Shown: positions 10,324 through 19,285 of the stretch, piece by piece
Numbering within the stretch: position 1 is the first letter of the stretch
How the letters are laid out: each line of letters starts with the position of its first letter
Assembly: GCF_012910805.1 (NCBI RefSeq)
Contig: NZ_WTVK01000008.1
Location: 1 to 64,000 of the forward strand
DNA length: 64,000 nt
DNA from: Aromatoleum evansii
GTDB taxonomy: Bacteria; Pseudomonadota; Gammaproteobacteria; Burkholderiales; Rhodocyclaceae
Direction of reading: 5' to 3'
Made by a program: the position numbers and the translations under genes
Notes under the pieces: generated by a model
Databases searched by the model: none
The model's input: the letters and a program-made list of their open reading frames with translations, nothing else
What the model was told of the DNA's origin: nothing

Positions 10324-10350
10324 GTTTGTGCGGGCGCACATCACTAGAGT
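10322..10350 (+). promoter_or_regulatory. Possible ubiX operon promoter
   Basis: TTGTTT (10322-10327), 17 bp, TAGAGT (10345-10350). The boxes are imperfect, as expected for an activated promoter, and the -35 abuts operator site 2. Confidence 0.35.
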
Positions 10351-10403
10351 TGCATCCAAGTCCAAGTTTGCAAGCGCTAACAGCAGAGGTGGACGGGCGC
10401 CGC

Positions 10404-10420
10404 AGTCCATACTGTGGACT
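10404..10420. promoter_or_regulatory. Candidate IclR operator, site 3 (perfect palindrome)
   Basis: AGTCCA-TACTG-TGGACT, extending to 7-bp perfect arms (10403-10409 and 10415-10421). It lies about 50 bp upstream of the ubiX start codon, downstream of the proposed promoter, where a bound protein could repress or loop to sites 1 and 2. Confidence 0.55.
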
Positions 10421-10467
10421 GTAACAGGCGACCGATGGACCGCAATCATTCCTGGAGTGGGGGACGT

Positions 10468-11070
10468 ATGAAAAGACTGATAGTTGGTATAACGGGCGCC
10501 ACGGGTGTGATCTTCGGCGTCCGCTTGCTCGAGGCGCTGAAGGACACCGACGTCGAAACCCATCTGGTGTTGAGCAAGTGGGCGATCCAAACGATCGAGC
10601 ACGAGACGCCGTATACGGCCAAGCAGGTGCGCGCGCTCGCCGCCGTCGATCACGTCGAGGGCAATATGGGCGCGTCGATCTCGTCGGGCTCGTTCATGAC
10701 CGAGGGCATGGTCATCGCGCCATGCTCGATGCGCAGCCTCGCGGCGATCGCGCACGGCACCGGCGACCATCTGGTGCATCGCGCCGCCGACGTAATCCTG
10801 AAGGAGCGGCGCCGCCTCGTCCTGGTTGCCCGGGAAATGCCCCTGAGCGACATCCATCTGGAAAACATGCTGAAGCTCTCGCGCATGGGGGTGACGATCA
10901 TGCCTCCGATGCCGGCTTTCTATAACCATCCGGAAACGCTCGACGACATGGTCGATCACGTCGTCGCCCGGATTCTCGATCAATTCGGCATTCCGGCCGA
11001 GTTTGCGCGGCGGTGGGAGGGGGAGATGCGCGGCAAGAAAATCGCGAATCTCCGGCCGCAACGGCAATAG
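10468..11070 (+). CDS. ubiX: UbiX-family flavin prenyltransferase
   Basis: A 200-aa flavoprotein. MKRLIVGITGATGVIFG is the N-terminal flavin-binding signature of UbiX/Pad1, and APCSMRSLAAIAHG (about residue 85) plus LVAREMPLSDIHLENML (about residue 120) are further family motifs. UbiX joins a dimethylallyl group from DMAP or DMAPP to FMN, making the prenyl-FMN cofactor of UbiD enzymes. The ATG at 10468 follows GGGGGA. ubiD starts 56 bp downstream. Size and position match the ~22-kDa UbiX-like partner described for anaerobic phthalate degraders. Confidence 0.93.
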   Translation: MKRLIVGITGATGVIFGVRLLEALKDTDVETHLVLSKWAIQTIEHETPYTAKQVRALAAVDHVEGNMGASISSGSFMTEGMVIAPCSMRSLAAIAHGTGDHLVHRAADVILKERRRLVLVAREMPLSDIHLENMLKLSRMGVTIMPPMPAFYNHPETLDDMVDHVVARILDQFGIPAEFARRWEGEMRGKKIANLRPQRQ

Positions 11071-11126
11071 CTCAACCCTCAATAGCTCAATCCGCAATTT
11101 CAAGCTCAATTCAAGGAGACAGTGCG

Positions 11127-12710
11127 ATGAACGATCTGGTGATGAAGGGGATTAGCGAAGCAATGAGCAGGGTTGGCGAAAAGGACCTGCGCCAGGCAGT
11201 CGAATGGTTCCGCAGCAAGGGCTATCTGGTCGAAACCGACAAGGAGGTGAATCCCGATCTCGAGATTACCGGCCTGCAGAAGATCTTCGACGGCAGCCTG
11301 CCGATGCTGTTCAACAACGTCAAAGGCATGCCGCATGCGCGCGCGATCACGAACCTGTTCGGCGACATCCGCGTCGTCGAGGAACTGTTCGGCTGGAAGG
11401 ATTCGCTCGAGCGCGTCAAGAAGGTCGCGCACGCGATCGACCATCCGTTGAAGCCGATCATCATCGGCCAGGACGAGGCGCCGGTGCAGGAAGAGGTCAT
11501 CACCGAGGACCTCGACGTCAACAAGTGGCTCACCGCGATCCGCCATACCCCGCTCGAAACCGAATTGACGATCGGCTCGGGCATCTCCTGCGTCGTCGGG
11601 CCGTACTTCGACGGCGGCAGCCACATCGGCTACAACCGCATGAACTTCCGCTGGGGCAATGTCGGCACGTTCCAGATCTCGCCGGGATCGCACATGTGGC
11701 AGGTGATGACCGAACACTACAAGGACGACGAACCGATTCCGCTGACGATGTGCTTCGGCGTGCCGCCGTCCTGCACCTACGTCGCCGGCGCGGGTTTCGA
11801 CTACGCGATCCTGCCCAAGGGCTGCGACGAGATCGGCATCGCCGGCGCGATCCAGGGATCGCCGGTGCGCCTCGTCAAGTGCCGCACGATCGACGCCTAT
11901 ACCCTCGCCGATGCCGAATACGTGCTGGAAGGCTACCTGCATCCGCGCGACAAACGCTACGAGACCGCCGAGTCCGAGGCGGCGGACATCCAGGGGCGCT
12001 TCCATTTCCACCCCGAATGGGCCGGCTACATGGGCAAGGCCTACAAGGCGCCGACCTTCCACGTGACCGCGATCACGATGCGCAAGCGCGAAAGCAAGCC
12101 GATCATCTTCCCGCTCGGCGTGCATACCTCGGACGATGCGAACATCGATACGTCGGTGCGCGAGTCGGCGATCTTTGCGCTGTGCGAGCGCCTGCAACCC
12201 GGAATCGTGCAGAACGTGCATATCCCTTACTGCATGACCGACTGGGGCGGCTGCATCATCCAGGTGAAAAAGCGCAACCAGATCGAGGAAGGCTGGCAGC
12301 GCAACTTCCTCGCCGCGATCCTCGCCTGCTCGCAGGGCATGCGCCTGGCGATCGCCGTCAGCGAGGACGTCGATATCTACTCGATGGACGACATCATGTG
12401 GTGTCTGACGACGCGCGTGAATCCGCAGACGGACATTCTCAACCCGCTGCCCGGCGGGCGGGGCCAGACTTTCATGCCGGCCGAACGGATGACGTCGGGC
12501 GACAAGCAGTGGACGGCGTCGAACACGCAGTTCGAGGGCGGGATGGGGATCGACGCGACGGTGCCGTACGGCTACGAGAATGACTTCCACCGTCCGGTGT
12601 ATGGCGTCGATCTGGTCAAGCCGGAGAACTTCTTTGGTGCCAAGGACATCGAGAAGATGAAGTCGCGCATGGCCGGCTGGGTCCTGTCGTTGGCTCGCAC
12701 CGGGCGTTAA
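11127..12710 (+). CDS. UbiD-family decarboxylase, probable phthaloyl-CoA decarboxylase
   Basis: A 527-aa UbiD-type decarboxylase. Family segments include GSGISCVVGPYFDGGSHIGY, NRMNFRWGNVGTFQISPGSH, YVLEGYLHPRDKRYETAESE and the C-terminal GIDATVPYG. ATG 11127 has AAGGAG eight bases upstream; the open frame reaching back into ubiX is not coding. UbiD enzymes need prenyl-FMN and Mn/Fe plus K+. The assignment to phthaloyl-CoA (giving benzoyl-CoA) rests on context: UbiX, two CoA-transferases and a TRAP importer, with a subunit near 60 kDa as reported for phthaloyl-CoA decarboxylase. Another aromatic carboxylate cannot be excluded. Confidence 0.85.
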   Translation: MNDLVMKGISEAMSRVGEKDLRQAVEWFRSKGYLVETDKEVNPDLEITGLQKIFDGSLPMLFNNVKGMPHARAITNLFGDIRVVEELFGWKDSLERVKKVAHAIDHPLKPIIIGQDEAPVQEEVITEDLDVNKWLTAIRHTPLETELTIGSGISCVVGPYFDGGSHIGYNRMNFRWGNVGTFQISPGSHMWQVMTEHYKDDEPIPLTMCFGVPPSCTYVAGAGFDYAILPKGCDEIGIAGAIQGSPVRLVKCRTIDAYTLADAEYVLEGYLHPRDKRYETAESEAADIQGRFHFHPEWAGYMGKAYKAPTFHVTAITMRKRESKPIIFPLGVHTSDDANIDTSVRESAIFALCERLQPGIVQNVHIPYCMTDWGGCIIQVKKRNQIEEGWQRNFLAAILACSQGMRLAIAVSEDVDIYSMDDIMWCLTTRVNPQTDILNPLPGGRGQTFMPAERMTSGDKQWTASNTQFEGGMGIDATVPYGYENDFHRPVYGVDLVKPENFFGAKDIEKMKSRMAGWVLSLARTGR

Positions 12711-12740
12711 GCAGCCCCCAGGACGAAAAGGAGCGCACCC

Positions 12741-13934
12741 ATGTTAAGCGCATACCGCGTCCTGGATCTCAGCAACCGCGTCGGCTGGTTGGCCGGGCGG
12801 TTGCTGGCCGATCTCGGGGCCGATGTCATCAAGGTGGAGGGGCCCGGCGTCGCCATCGACGCCCCCGACTGGCAGGCCTACAACGTCAACAAGCGTCTGC
12901 TCCGGCTCGATCTGGAAACGTCCGAAGGTCGATCGCAGTTCGACCGGCTCATCGACCATGTGGACATTCTCATCGAGTCGGTTCTGCCGGGCGAACCGGC
13001 GGCCGCGTGGCTTGACCCCGCCCGGTTACGCCAGCGCAATCCGCGCCTGATCCAGGTGTCGGTGACGCCGTTCGGCACGGACGGCCCACGCGCCGAATGG
13101 CTCGCCTCGGACCTCGAATTGATGGCGGCAGGCGGCGCGATGTCGCTCGCCGGCGAGCCGGGCGAGACACCGCTGCGCGTCACGGTGCCGCAGTCCTACA
13201 GCTGGGCGGGCGCGCAGGCGGCGGTCGGCGCCCTCACCGCGCTGATCCACCGCACCGCGACCGGTCAGGGCCAGCGCGTCGACGTCTCGGCCCAGGCCGC
13301 CGTGATCCTCGCGCTGTCGCACGCCCCGGCGTTCTGGGACATGGAAGGGACGAATCCGACCCGTGCCGGCGCGTTTGTCAGCGGCCGTTCGGTGAAGGGG
13401 GCGCGCTTTCGCGCCTTCTGGCCCTGCGCGGACGGCTATGTGAACTTCGTCCTGTACGGCGGGCCGGCCGGACGGCGCACCAACGCCCGACTCGTCGAGT
13501 GGATGCGCGAGTGCGGCGTGGAGCTCGGGGTGCTGGCGCAGATCGACTGGATGCGCTTCGATCCAAAGCTCGCGAGTCAGCAAGACGTCGATGACATGGA
13601 GCGCCCGATCGCCGAGTTCTTTCTTCGCCTCGCGAAGCGGGACTTTCTCGAGCAGGCGAGTCGACGGGAAATGCTCGGCTACCCCGTTTCCACCGTGCAG
13701 GACATCGCGACCGACCCGCAACTCGGCGCCCGAGCGTTCTGGCAGGACCTGCCGGGGCCCGACGGCGCCCCCCAGCGACATTGCGGCAGTTTCGCGATCG
13801 TCGATCGGGTGCGTCAGCCGCTGCGCCATCGGCCCGGCACGGAGATCGATGTCGCAAGCTTGCTCGCTGAATGCGGCGTGGCCGCGGAAGGGGCGAAGGC
13901 CGCCACGGCGGCGACGGAGGGGCAATTCGTATGA
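12741..13934 (+). CDS. Family III (CaiB/BaiF) CoA-transferase, probable succinyl-CoA:phthalate CoA-transferase subunit
   Basis: 397 aa. The fold is recognisable from YRVLDLSNRVGWLAGRLLAD-type N-terminus, LGADVIKVEGPG and LETSEGRSQFDRLIDHVDIL. The usual catalytic-Asp region of CaiB proteins (N-K-x-x-x-x-L-D-L followed by ADVLVEN) appears in altered form (VDILIESVLPG). Two adjacent family III genes suggest a heteromeric enzyme, as in succinyl-CoA:phthalate or benzylsuccinate CoA-transferases. The start follows AAAAGGAG, and the stop overlaps the next gene (ATGA at 13931). Substrate is inferred from the UbiD/UbiX context. Confidence 0.82.
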   Translation: MLSAYRVLDLSNRVGWLAGRLLADLGADVIKVEGPGVAIDAPDWQAYNVNKRLLRLDLETSEGRSQFDRLIDHVDILIESVLPGEPAAAWLDPARLRQRNPRLIQVSVTPFGTDGPRAEWLASDLELMAAGGAMSLAGEPGETPLRVTVPQSYSWAGAQAAVGALTALIHRTATGQGQRVDVSAQAAVILALSHAPAFWDMEGTNPTRAGAFVSGRSVKGARFRAFWPCADGYVNFVLYGGPAGRRTNARLVEWMRECGVELGVLAQIDWMRFDPKLASQQDVDDMERPIAEFFLRLAKRDFLEQASRREMLGYPVSTVQDIATDPQLGARAFWQDLPGPDGAPQRHCGSFAIVDRVRQPLRHRPGTEIDVASLLAECGVAAEGAKAATAATEGQFV

Positions 13935-15151
13935 GCGCGATTTCTCAAGCCCTCGACGGGGTCAAGGTGGCCGAGTTCGGTGCGTATGCGGCCGGACCCC
14001 ATATCGGCAAGATGCTCGCGACGTTCGGTGCGACCGTAGTGCACGTCGAGTCGCATCAACGTCCGGACGGGTTCCGCACCGAATATCCGCCCTTCAAGGA
14101 CGGCAAGCCAGGACCGGATCGGAGCGGCTGCTTCGCGATCCTCAATGACTCGAAGCACGCGGTGACGCTCGATCTGAAGACGCCGGCCGGCATCGACCTC
14201 GCCAAACGACTCGTCGGCTGGGCCGACATCGTCGTCGAGAACATGCGTCCGGAGGTGATGGACCGGCTCGGACTGGGCTACGAGACGGCGCGACGATTGA
14301 ACCCGGGCATCGTCATGATCTCGAGCTGCAACATGGGCCAGACCGGTCCGCGCGCGCACACGCCGGGCTTCGGCTCGCAGTTGTCGGCGCTTGCCGGGTT
14401 CTGCGGCCTCACCGGTACGCCGGACGGCCCGCCGATGCTTCTCTACGGCCCTTACATCGACTTCATCGCCTCGACCCTGGGGGCGACGGCGGTGCTGGCC
14501 GCGCTCGACGGTCAGCGGCGAACCGGGCAGGGGGCGTGGATCGACCTGGCGCAATATGAAAGCGGCCTGATGTTCGTCGCCGGCGCACTGCTTGATTACC
14601 ACGTCAGCGGGCGCGTCGCCGAACGGGCCGACAACCGCGATCCCCGCGCCGCACCGCACAACGCGTACCGCTGCCGCGACGGCGCCTGGCTCGCGCTGTC
14701 GTGCTGGTCGGACGATGAATTCGGGCGCCTTGTCGAGACGCTGGGGTTCCCGGAACTGCGCGCCGACAGGCGCTTCGCGACGCTCGACTCGCGCCAGGCA
14801 AACCTCCGCGATCTCGACGAGCTCATTGCCGCAGGCCTGCGGTGGCGGGGCGCCGAGGAGACCGCCGGGCGGCTCCAGTCCGCACGGGTTCACGCCTATC
14901 CCGTCAACACGATCGCCGATTTGTTCCGCGACCCGCAACTCGCGTATCGACGCATCTGGCGTCGTCGGCGGCATGACGGGATCGGCGATGTCGCCTGCTA
15001 TTTTTCGGCGTTCGATCTGTCCGCCACTCCCGGCGAGGTGACCGCGGCCGCCCCCGGCATCGGCCAGCACAATGCCTACGTGTTCCAGGAGCTCCTCGGC
15101 CTGTCCGGCGAGGAATATGCGGCCTATCAGGGCAAGGGCGCCTTTCAATGA
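13931..15151 (+). CDS. Family III (CaiB/BaiF) CoA-transferase, second subunit
   Basis: 406 aa. VKVAEFGAYAAGPHIGKMLA, GATVVHVESHQRPDG and ADIVVENMRPEVMDRLGLGY are classic CaiB/BaiF motifs, and the aspartate expected to carry the acyl-CoA adduct lies in the later LAQYESGL region or its neighbours. It overlaps the previous CoA-transferase by 4 bp, so the two are translationally coupled and probably form one complex that transfers CoA from succinyl-CoA to the aromatic acid. The upstream open frame beginning at 13871 is an overlap artefact. A strong hairpin follows the gene. Confidence 0.85.
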   Translation: MSAISQALDGVKVAEFGAYAAGPHIGKMLATFGATVVHVESHQRPDGFRTEYPPFKDGKPGPDRSGCFAILNDSKHAVTLDLKTPAGIDLAKRLVGWADIVVENMRPEVMDRLGLGYETARRLNPGIVMISSCNMGQTGPRAHTPGFGSQLSALAGFCGLTGTPDGPPMLLYGPYIDFIASTLGATAVLAALDGQRRTGQGAWIDLAQYESGLMFVAGALLDYHVSGRVAERADNRDPRAAPHNAYRCRDGAWLALSCWSDDEFGRLVETLGFPELRADRRFATLDSRQANLRDLDELIAAGLRWRGAEETAGRLQSARVHAYPVNTIADLFRDPQLAYRRIWRRRRHDGIGDVACYFSAFDLSATPGEVTAAAPGIGQHNAYVFQELLGLSGEEYAAYQGKGAFQ

Positions 15152-15174
15152 GGCGCGCCGGCTCGCGGCGGCGA

Positions 15175-15213
15175 CGCCCTTGCCCGCGAGGTCCGTGAGC
15201 ACGGGCAAGGGCG
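15175..15213 (+). terminator. 12-bp perfect GC-rich hairpin after the CoA-transferase genes
   Basis: CGCCCTTGCCCG (15175-15186) and CGGGCAAGGGCG (15202-15213) are perfect 12-bp inverted repeats around a 15-nt loop. No T-run follows, so it is a likely rho-independent-like pause or mRNA stabiliser between the catabolic genes and the transporter. A third partial copy (GGCAAGGGCGCC) occurs at the end of the upstream gene near 15131. Confidence 0.5.
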
Positions 15214-15269
15214 CCCGCCCCCGGCCCGGCGGGGTCGCGGAAAAACCGGGTTGGCCGGACGAGGACACG

Positions 15270-15286
15270 AGTCCAATTCGTGGAAC
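15270..15286. promoter_or_regulatory. Candidate IclR operator, site 5 (TRAP transporter control region)
   Basis: AGTCCA-ATTCG-TGGAAC. It is centred about 74 bp upstream of the start expected from the promoter at 15316-15344, a usual activator distance, and links the transporter to the same regulon as ubiX and idi. Confidence 0.55.
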
Positions 15287-15315
15287 CTTATTTCGGTCGG
15301 GCGAGCCCGGCTGCG

Positions 15316-15344
15316 TTGATCGCGACAAACGCAGTCCTGATAAT
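15316..15344 (+). promoter_or_regulatory. Promoter of the TAXI-TRAP genes
   Basis: TTGATC (15316-15321), a 17-bp spacer and GATAAT (15339-15344). A leader of roughly 100 nt precedes the start codon at 15450. Confidence 0.45.
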
Positions 15345-15449
15345 CCGGGCAAGGAAACGCGATGAAACCACAACAAAGATAAGTCCTTGATCGGGACCCC
15401 GCTCCGACGCTGCTAGTGATTCAGAAGCGACTACAAGGAGGAGACAGAC

Positions 15450-16430
15450 ATGTTGCGCATCATCATTTGCGGCCTGGCGTTCGCGCTTGCGAGCCTGGGC
15501 GTATCGGCCGAATCGTACAAGATGACCCTATCCGGCGCGAGTCCGAGCGGACTGTGGACCATGATCGGCATGGGTATCGACGGCGCGGTCAAGGACAGCT
15601 TTCCGGGCTCGACCATCACCTACCAGACCTCCGGCGGGGGGCTCGCGAATATCGCGCTGATCGATCAGGGCAAAGTCGAATTGGGAATCGCGCACGACGT
15701 CGAATTGCACATTGCCAATCTCGGTGCGAAGCCCTTCCCCAAGCCGATTACCAGCCTGCGGGCGATTGCACTGCTATACAACTGGGCGCCGATGCAGATG
15801 GTCATCACGAAGGCGTTTGCGGAAAAATATGGCATCCACAGCTTCGACGATATCGCGGTAAAGAAACCGCCGCTGCGGGTGGCCTTCAACAAGCGGGGCA
15901 ACATCACTGAGCATGTCGCGGTAGCGATGTTCAAGGCGATCGGTGTGACGGTGGACGACATCAGGAATTGGGGTGGCGACATCATTTACGCAGCATCCGA
16001 TGAGCAGGGCGATCTGATGAAGGACAAGAGGATCGACATGTTCGCGAATGGCGTGTTCGTCCGGACCAGTTTCATCGTCCAGGCCGGCGACGCCGTCGAG
16101 CTCGTTCTGCTGCCGGTTTCCGAGCGCGTGATCAACAATCTGTCCCAAGAGCTGCACGTTGCGCCCTTCGTCATCAAGGCTGGAAGCTATCCCTGGCAGA
16201 CCGTCGATGTCCCGACCGTCGCACTCGGCGCCGTGTTGGCGGTCAATAGCAGGATGGACGACAAGGTCGCGCATGATCTCGCCGGCGCGCTGCACAAACA
16301 CATCGAGCGCCTCCAGGGGGCGCACAGCAGCCTGAAGGTGATCACGCCCGAGTTCCTCGCGAGCCAGAAGGTCATCCCGTATCACCCGGGGGCGGAAGCC
16401 TATTACCGGGAAGCGGGCCTGCTGAAATAG
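15450..16430 (+). CDS. TAXI-family TRAP transporter solute-binding protein
   Basis: 326 aa with a cleavable signal peptide (LRIIICGLAFALASLGVSA) and the TAXI binding-protein pattern: SGASPSGLWTMIGMGIDGAV, TYQTSGGGLANIALIDQGKV, VELGIAHDVELH. It is periplasmic and delivers a small acid to the fused membrane subunit encoded next. The ATG at 15450 follows AAGGAGGAG. In anaerobic phthalate degraders a transporter of this class accompanies the CoA-transferase/decarboxylase genes, so phthalate is the expected ligand; that is inference. Confidence 0.88.
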   Translation: MLRIIICGLAFALASLGVSAESYKMTLSGASPSGLWTMIGMGIDGAVKDSFPGSTITYQTSGGGLANIALIDQGKVELGIAHDVELHIANLGAKPFPKPITSLRAIALLYNWAPMQMVITKAFAEKYGIHSFDDIAVKKPPLRVAFNKRGNITEHVAVAMFKAIGVTVDDIRNWGGDIIYAASDEQGDLMKDKRIDMFANGVFVRTSFIVQAGDAVELVLLPVSERVINNLSQELHVAPFVIKAGSYPWQTVDVPTVALGAVLAVNSRMDDKVAHDLAGALHKHIERLQGAHSSLKVITPEFLASQKVIPYHPGAEAYYREAGLLK

Positions 16431-16638
16431 GTAGGACGAGTCAGCACCGGGGCGGTCGATGCGCGCCGCCCACCCGGTCCTTGCCGACATAACCGGGCAA
16501 GGGTCACGGACTGTCATCGGCCCTGCGGGGCCGGGCGATTCACGTCTGCCTGTAGCCCCGACCCCATCGGTATACGCGTTTCGTTCGCTTCGACGCGCCC
16601 CGGTCGATCGATCTTCGTCGCGGGTCTTCAGGACGTGA

Positions 16639-18591
16639 ATGCCATGCGGAGAACTGAACGTGTCCACTATGAGCCTTTCGTTTCTAAGCCGATTCCTGAC
16701 GACCGGCGCCCGCCGCGATCCGGCCAGTTGGGCCGGGCACTTGCTCAAACCCCTGGCGGCGCTGATCGCGCTCGGGATCGTGTGGGTGACGACGATCCAG
16801 ATGGTGCCGATCTATTCGATGACGATCGTATTTCTCGGGCTGATGCTCGCGCTGGTTTTCCTGACCACCGGCGCGACGGCTGCGTCGAGCCGCGACCGCG
16901 TGCCGGCCTCGGATCTGCTTCTTGCCGCCGCCAGCCTTGCCATTTCGGCGTACTTCTGGTTCCACAATGAGCGGATCGTCACCCGCATCACGCTGCTCGA
17001 TGAACTCACTCCGTGGGACGTCGTCTGTGGCAGCGGATTGCTGCTCGTCACCCTCGAGGCAACGCGGCGCACGGTCGGGCCCGGCCTCACGTCGATCGTG
17101 CTGGCGTTCCTCGCCTACAATCTTTGGGGCCATCAGCTGCAGGGCGCATTCGGCCACGGTGAGATCGACTATCTCCACTTTCTCGACGTGCTCGCGTTCA
17201 CGACCGACGGGATCTTCGGAGCCCCGATCCGGGTCGCACTGACCTACGTCTTCTTGTTCGGCCTGTTCGGAACGTTTCTTTCGCGCACCGGCGGCGGGGA
17301 CTTCTTCTTCGACGCGGCCTCCGCATTGAGCGGGAAGAGCCCCGGCGGCCCAGCGAAGGTCGCGGTCGTGTCGTCAGGCCTCTACGGCACGATCTCCGGA
17401 AGCCCGACGGCCGACGTGGTCACGACCGGATCGATTACGATCCCGATGATGAAGCGGCTCGGTTACTCCGGCGCGATGGCCGGCGGGATCGAGGTTGCGG
17501 CCTCGACGGGCGGATCCATCCTGCCCCCGGTGATGGGTTCGGCGGCCTTCATCATGGCCGAGTTCACCGGCATCCGTTACACGGAGATCGCCGTCGCGGC
17601 GATTGTGCCGGCCTTTCTCTACTACTTCTGCGTATACCTGCAGGTGCATCTGTATTCGCTCAAGGCGGGAATTACCGGACTCGAAACGGTGCCCGCGTTC
17701 GGCGAGACGATGCGGCGCGGCGGAATGTTCGCCGTTCCGTTGATCGCTCTGGTGGTCGCGCTGCTTGTCGGATACTCGCCCAATTTCGTCGCCGCGTTCG
17801 GCACGCTCGCCGTGATCGCGGTGGCGATGTCCAGGCGCGACACGCGTCTCGGTTTCACGGCCTTCTACGAGATCCTGGCGGAGTCGACCCTGCGGGTCGT
17901 GCCGGTCGTGGCTGCCTGCGCCGCGGCCGGACTGGTCGTCGGCGGCTTGTCGATGACCGGCCTGGGCGCAAAGGTCGCCGATTTGATCTTCCTGATCGCC
18001 GGGTCCAACCTGCTTCTGACGTTGGCGGTCGCGGCCGTCGTCACGCTATGCCTGGGCATGGGCATGCCCACCCCGAGCGTCTATATTCTCGCGGCGGTGC
18101 TGGTCGCGCCGGCGCTGACGAAGCTCGGCGTGTCCGTGCTCGCCGCGCACCTGTTCCTTGTCTATTACGCGAGCCTGTCGGCGATGACGCCGCCGATCGC
18201 CGTCGCGGCGTTTGCGGCCGCGCCGATCGCCCACGCGAATCCCCTCGCGGTCGGCCTCGCGGCGGTGCGAATGTCGATGACCGCGTTCGTCGTTCCCTTC
18301 GCCTTCGTCTACCAAACCGGTGTTCTTCTGTCCGGCACGCCGTTGGAGCTGGTGCTCGCCGGCGCGGCGGTGACGATGGCCGTCGCCTGCCTGTGCCTCG
18401 CGGCCGAGGGCTACTGGAAGGGGCGGCTGCGCGGCACGCATCGGCTGTGCTTCTTCGTCGCCGGCGTCGGCCTGATGGTCCCTTCGCATCAGGTTCAATT
18501 GGCTTCGGCCGTCGCGGCGGGGATCGGCGCGTGGATCGTGCTGCGCGGCAACTTGCGGGGCAAGAGTGGCTGCGACGCGCCGTCGAAGTGA
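16639..18591 (+). CDS. TRAP transporter permease, fused small and large membrane subunits (DctQM-like)
   Basis: About 650 residues with many hydrophobic segments. The C-terminal two thirds match the large TRAP subunit: YGTISGSPTADVVTTGSITI, EVAASTGGSILPPVMGSAAF, LGMGMPTPSVYILAAVLVAP, SLSAMTPPIAVAAFAAA. The N-terminal part carries the small-subunit helices, as usual for TAXI-type TRAP systems. It uses a sodium gradient to import the acid presented by the binding protein. The start is uncertain: ATG 16639 (AGGA five bases upstream) or GTG 16660 (GGAGA eight bases upstream). Residues 16431-16638 hold only GC-rich repeats. Confidence 0.88.
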   Translation: MPCGELNVSTMSLSFLSRFLTTGARRDPASWAGHLLKPLAALIALGIVWVTTIQMVPIYSMTIVFLGLMLALVFLTTGATAASSRDRVPASDLLLAAASLAISAYFWFHNERIVTRITLLDELTPWDVVCGSGLLLVTLEATRRTVGPGLTSIVLAFLAYNLWGHQLQGAFGHGEIDYLHFLDVLAFTTDGIFGAPIRVALTYVFLFGLFGTFLSRTGGGDFFFDAASALSGKSPGGPAKVAVVSSGLYGTISGSPTADVVTTGSITIPMMKRLGYSGAMAGGIEVAASTGGSILPPVMGSAAFIMAEFTGIRYTEIAVAAIVPAFLYYFCVYLQVHLYSLKAGITGLETVPAFGETMRRGGMFAVPLIALVVALLVGYSPNFVAAFGTLAVIAVAMSRRDTRLGFTAFYEILAESTLRVVPVVAACAAAGLVVGGLSMTGLGAKVADLIFLIAGSNLLLTLAVAAVVTLCLGMGMPTPSVYILAAVLVAPALTKLGVSVLAAHLFLVYYASLSAMTPPIAVAAFAAAPIAHANPLAVGLAAVRMSMTAFVVPFAFVYQTGVLLSGTPLELVLAGAAVTMAVACLCLAAEGYWKGRLRGTHRLCFFVAGVGLMVPSHQVQLASAVAAGIGAWIVLRGNLRGKSGCDAPSK

Positions 18592-18637
18592 CCGGTGGCC
18601 GTCGCTTGAGGAGGCCCGAAAGTCTACCGAGGTAAGC

Positions 18638-19204
18638 GTGTTCAACGATCCGGTGACGCTAATGATCACACGAGTCCCGCGAGTAGGGCGGGAGAGGGAG
18701 TGGGAGTCGCTGATGGAGGGGGCCCTCCGCGCCGCGCGCGCCTTCCCGGGCAACCTCGGAACGCTGATCCTCAAACCCGGCCGCGAGGGCGAACGTGCGT
18801 ATCGAATTCTCGTGCGCTTCGACAGCTCCCGGAATCTGCGTCACTGGGAGGAATCGCCGCAGCGCCAGAAGGTGCTGAAGCGGCTGGAATCGGTGGAGAG
18901 TGAACCAGTGCTGATCGAACGCGCCATTGGCCTGGAGACATGGTTCGAGCCGCCGGGGACCGCGGTTCCGTCCCAGCCAATGGCTCCGCCGCGTCACAAG
19001 ATGATGATAGCCAGCAGTATCGGCGTGTATCTGACGATCACGCCGATGTTGATGGTGTTACGGCCCGTGCTCGATCGGCTACCGGTCTATGTTGCTACGA
19101 TGGTGCTCGTGCCGATCGCGGTGCTCGTGCTGACCTATGTCGTTATGCCCGCGATTACGAAAGTGCTACGCCCGTGGCTCTATCGGGGGAGTACGGGTGG
19201 GTGA
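18638..19204 (+). CDS. ABM-domain protein with C-terminal membrane segments
   Basis: 188 aa. The N-terminal ~100 residues resemble the antibiotic biosynthesis monooxygenase fold (VTLMITRVPRVGREREWESL, then LRHWEESPQRQKVLKRLESV), and two hydrophobic helices (GVYLTITPMLMVLRPVL and VATMVLVPIAVLVLTYVVM) end the protein. Relatives are annotated as ABM superfamily membrane proteins of unknown function. The GTG start at 18638 follows GAGGT; the frame upstream overlaps the TRAP gene. Its position in the cluster suggests a link to the pathway, but no reaction can be named. Confidence 0.65.
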   Translation: MFNDPVTLMITRVPRVGREREWESLMEGALRAARAFPGNLGTLILKPGREGERAYRILVRFDSSRNLRHWEESPQRQKVLKRLESVESEPVLIERAIGLETWFEPPGTAVPSQPMAPPRHKMMIASSIGVYLTITPMLMVLRPVLDRLPVYVATMVLVPIAVLVLTYVVMPAITKVLRPWLYRGSTGG

Positions 19205-19285
19205 TCAGGGGTTGGTGCGCGTGCGTTATCTCGATGGTCGTCGGGTCATCGACCCGGTTCTTATTCACGAGGGGAGGCAGATGTC

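Noticed and set aside
8513-10339. 608-aa open frame on the minus strand
   Set aside because: Only its C-terminal 170 residues are Idi; the rest is antisense to iclR and its control region, a high-GC artefact.
13814-15376. 520-aa open frame antisense to the second CoA-transferase
   Set aside because: Composition is that of a mirror frame; the plus strand encodes a well-supported CaiB protein.
16450-16471. GGGCGG/CCGCCC hairpin after the TAXI gene
   Set aside because: Only 6 bp with a 10-nt loop in GC-rich DNA; too easily formed by chance.
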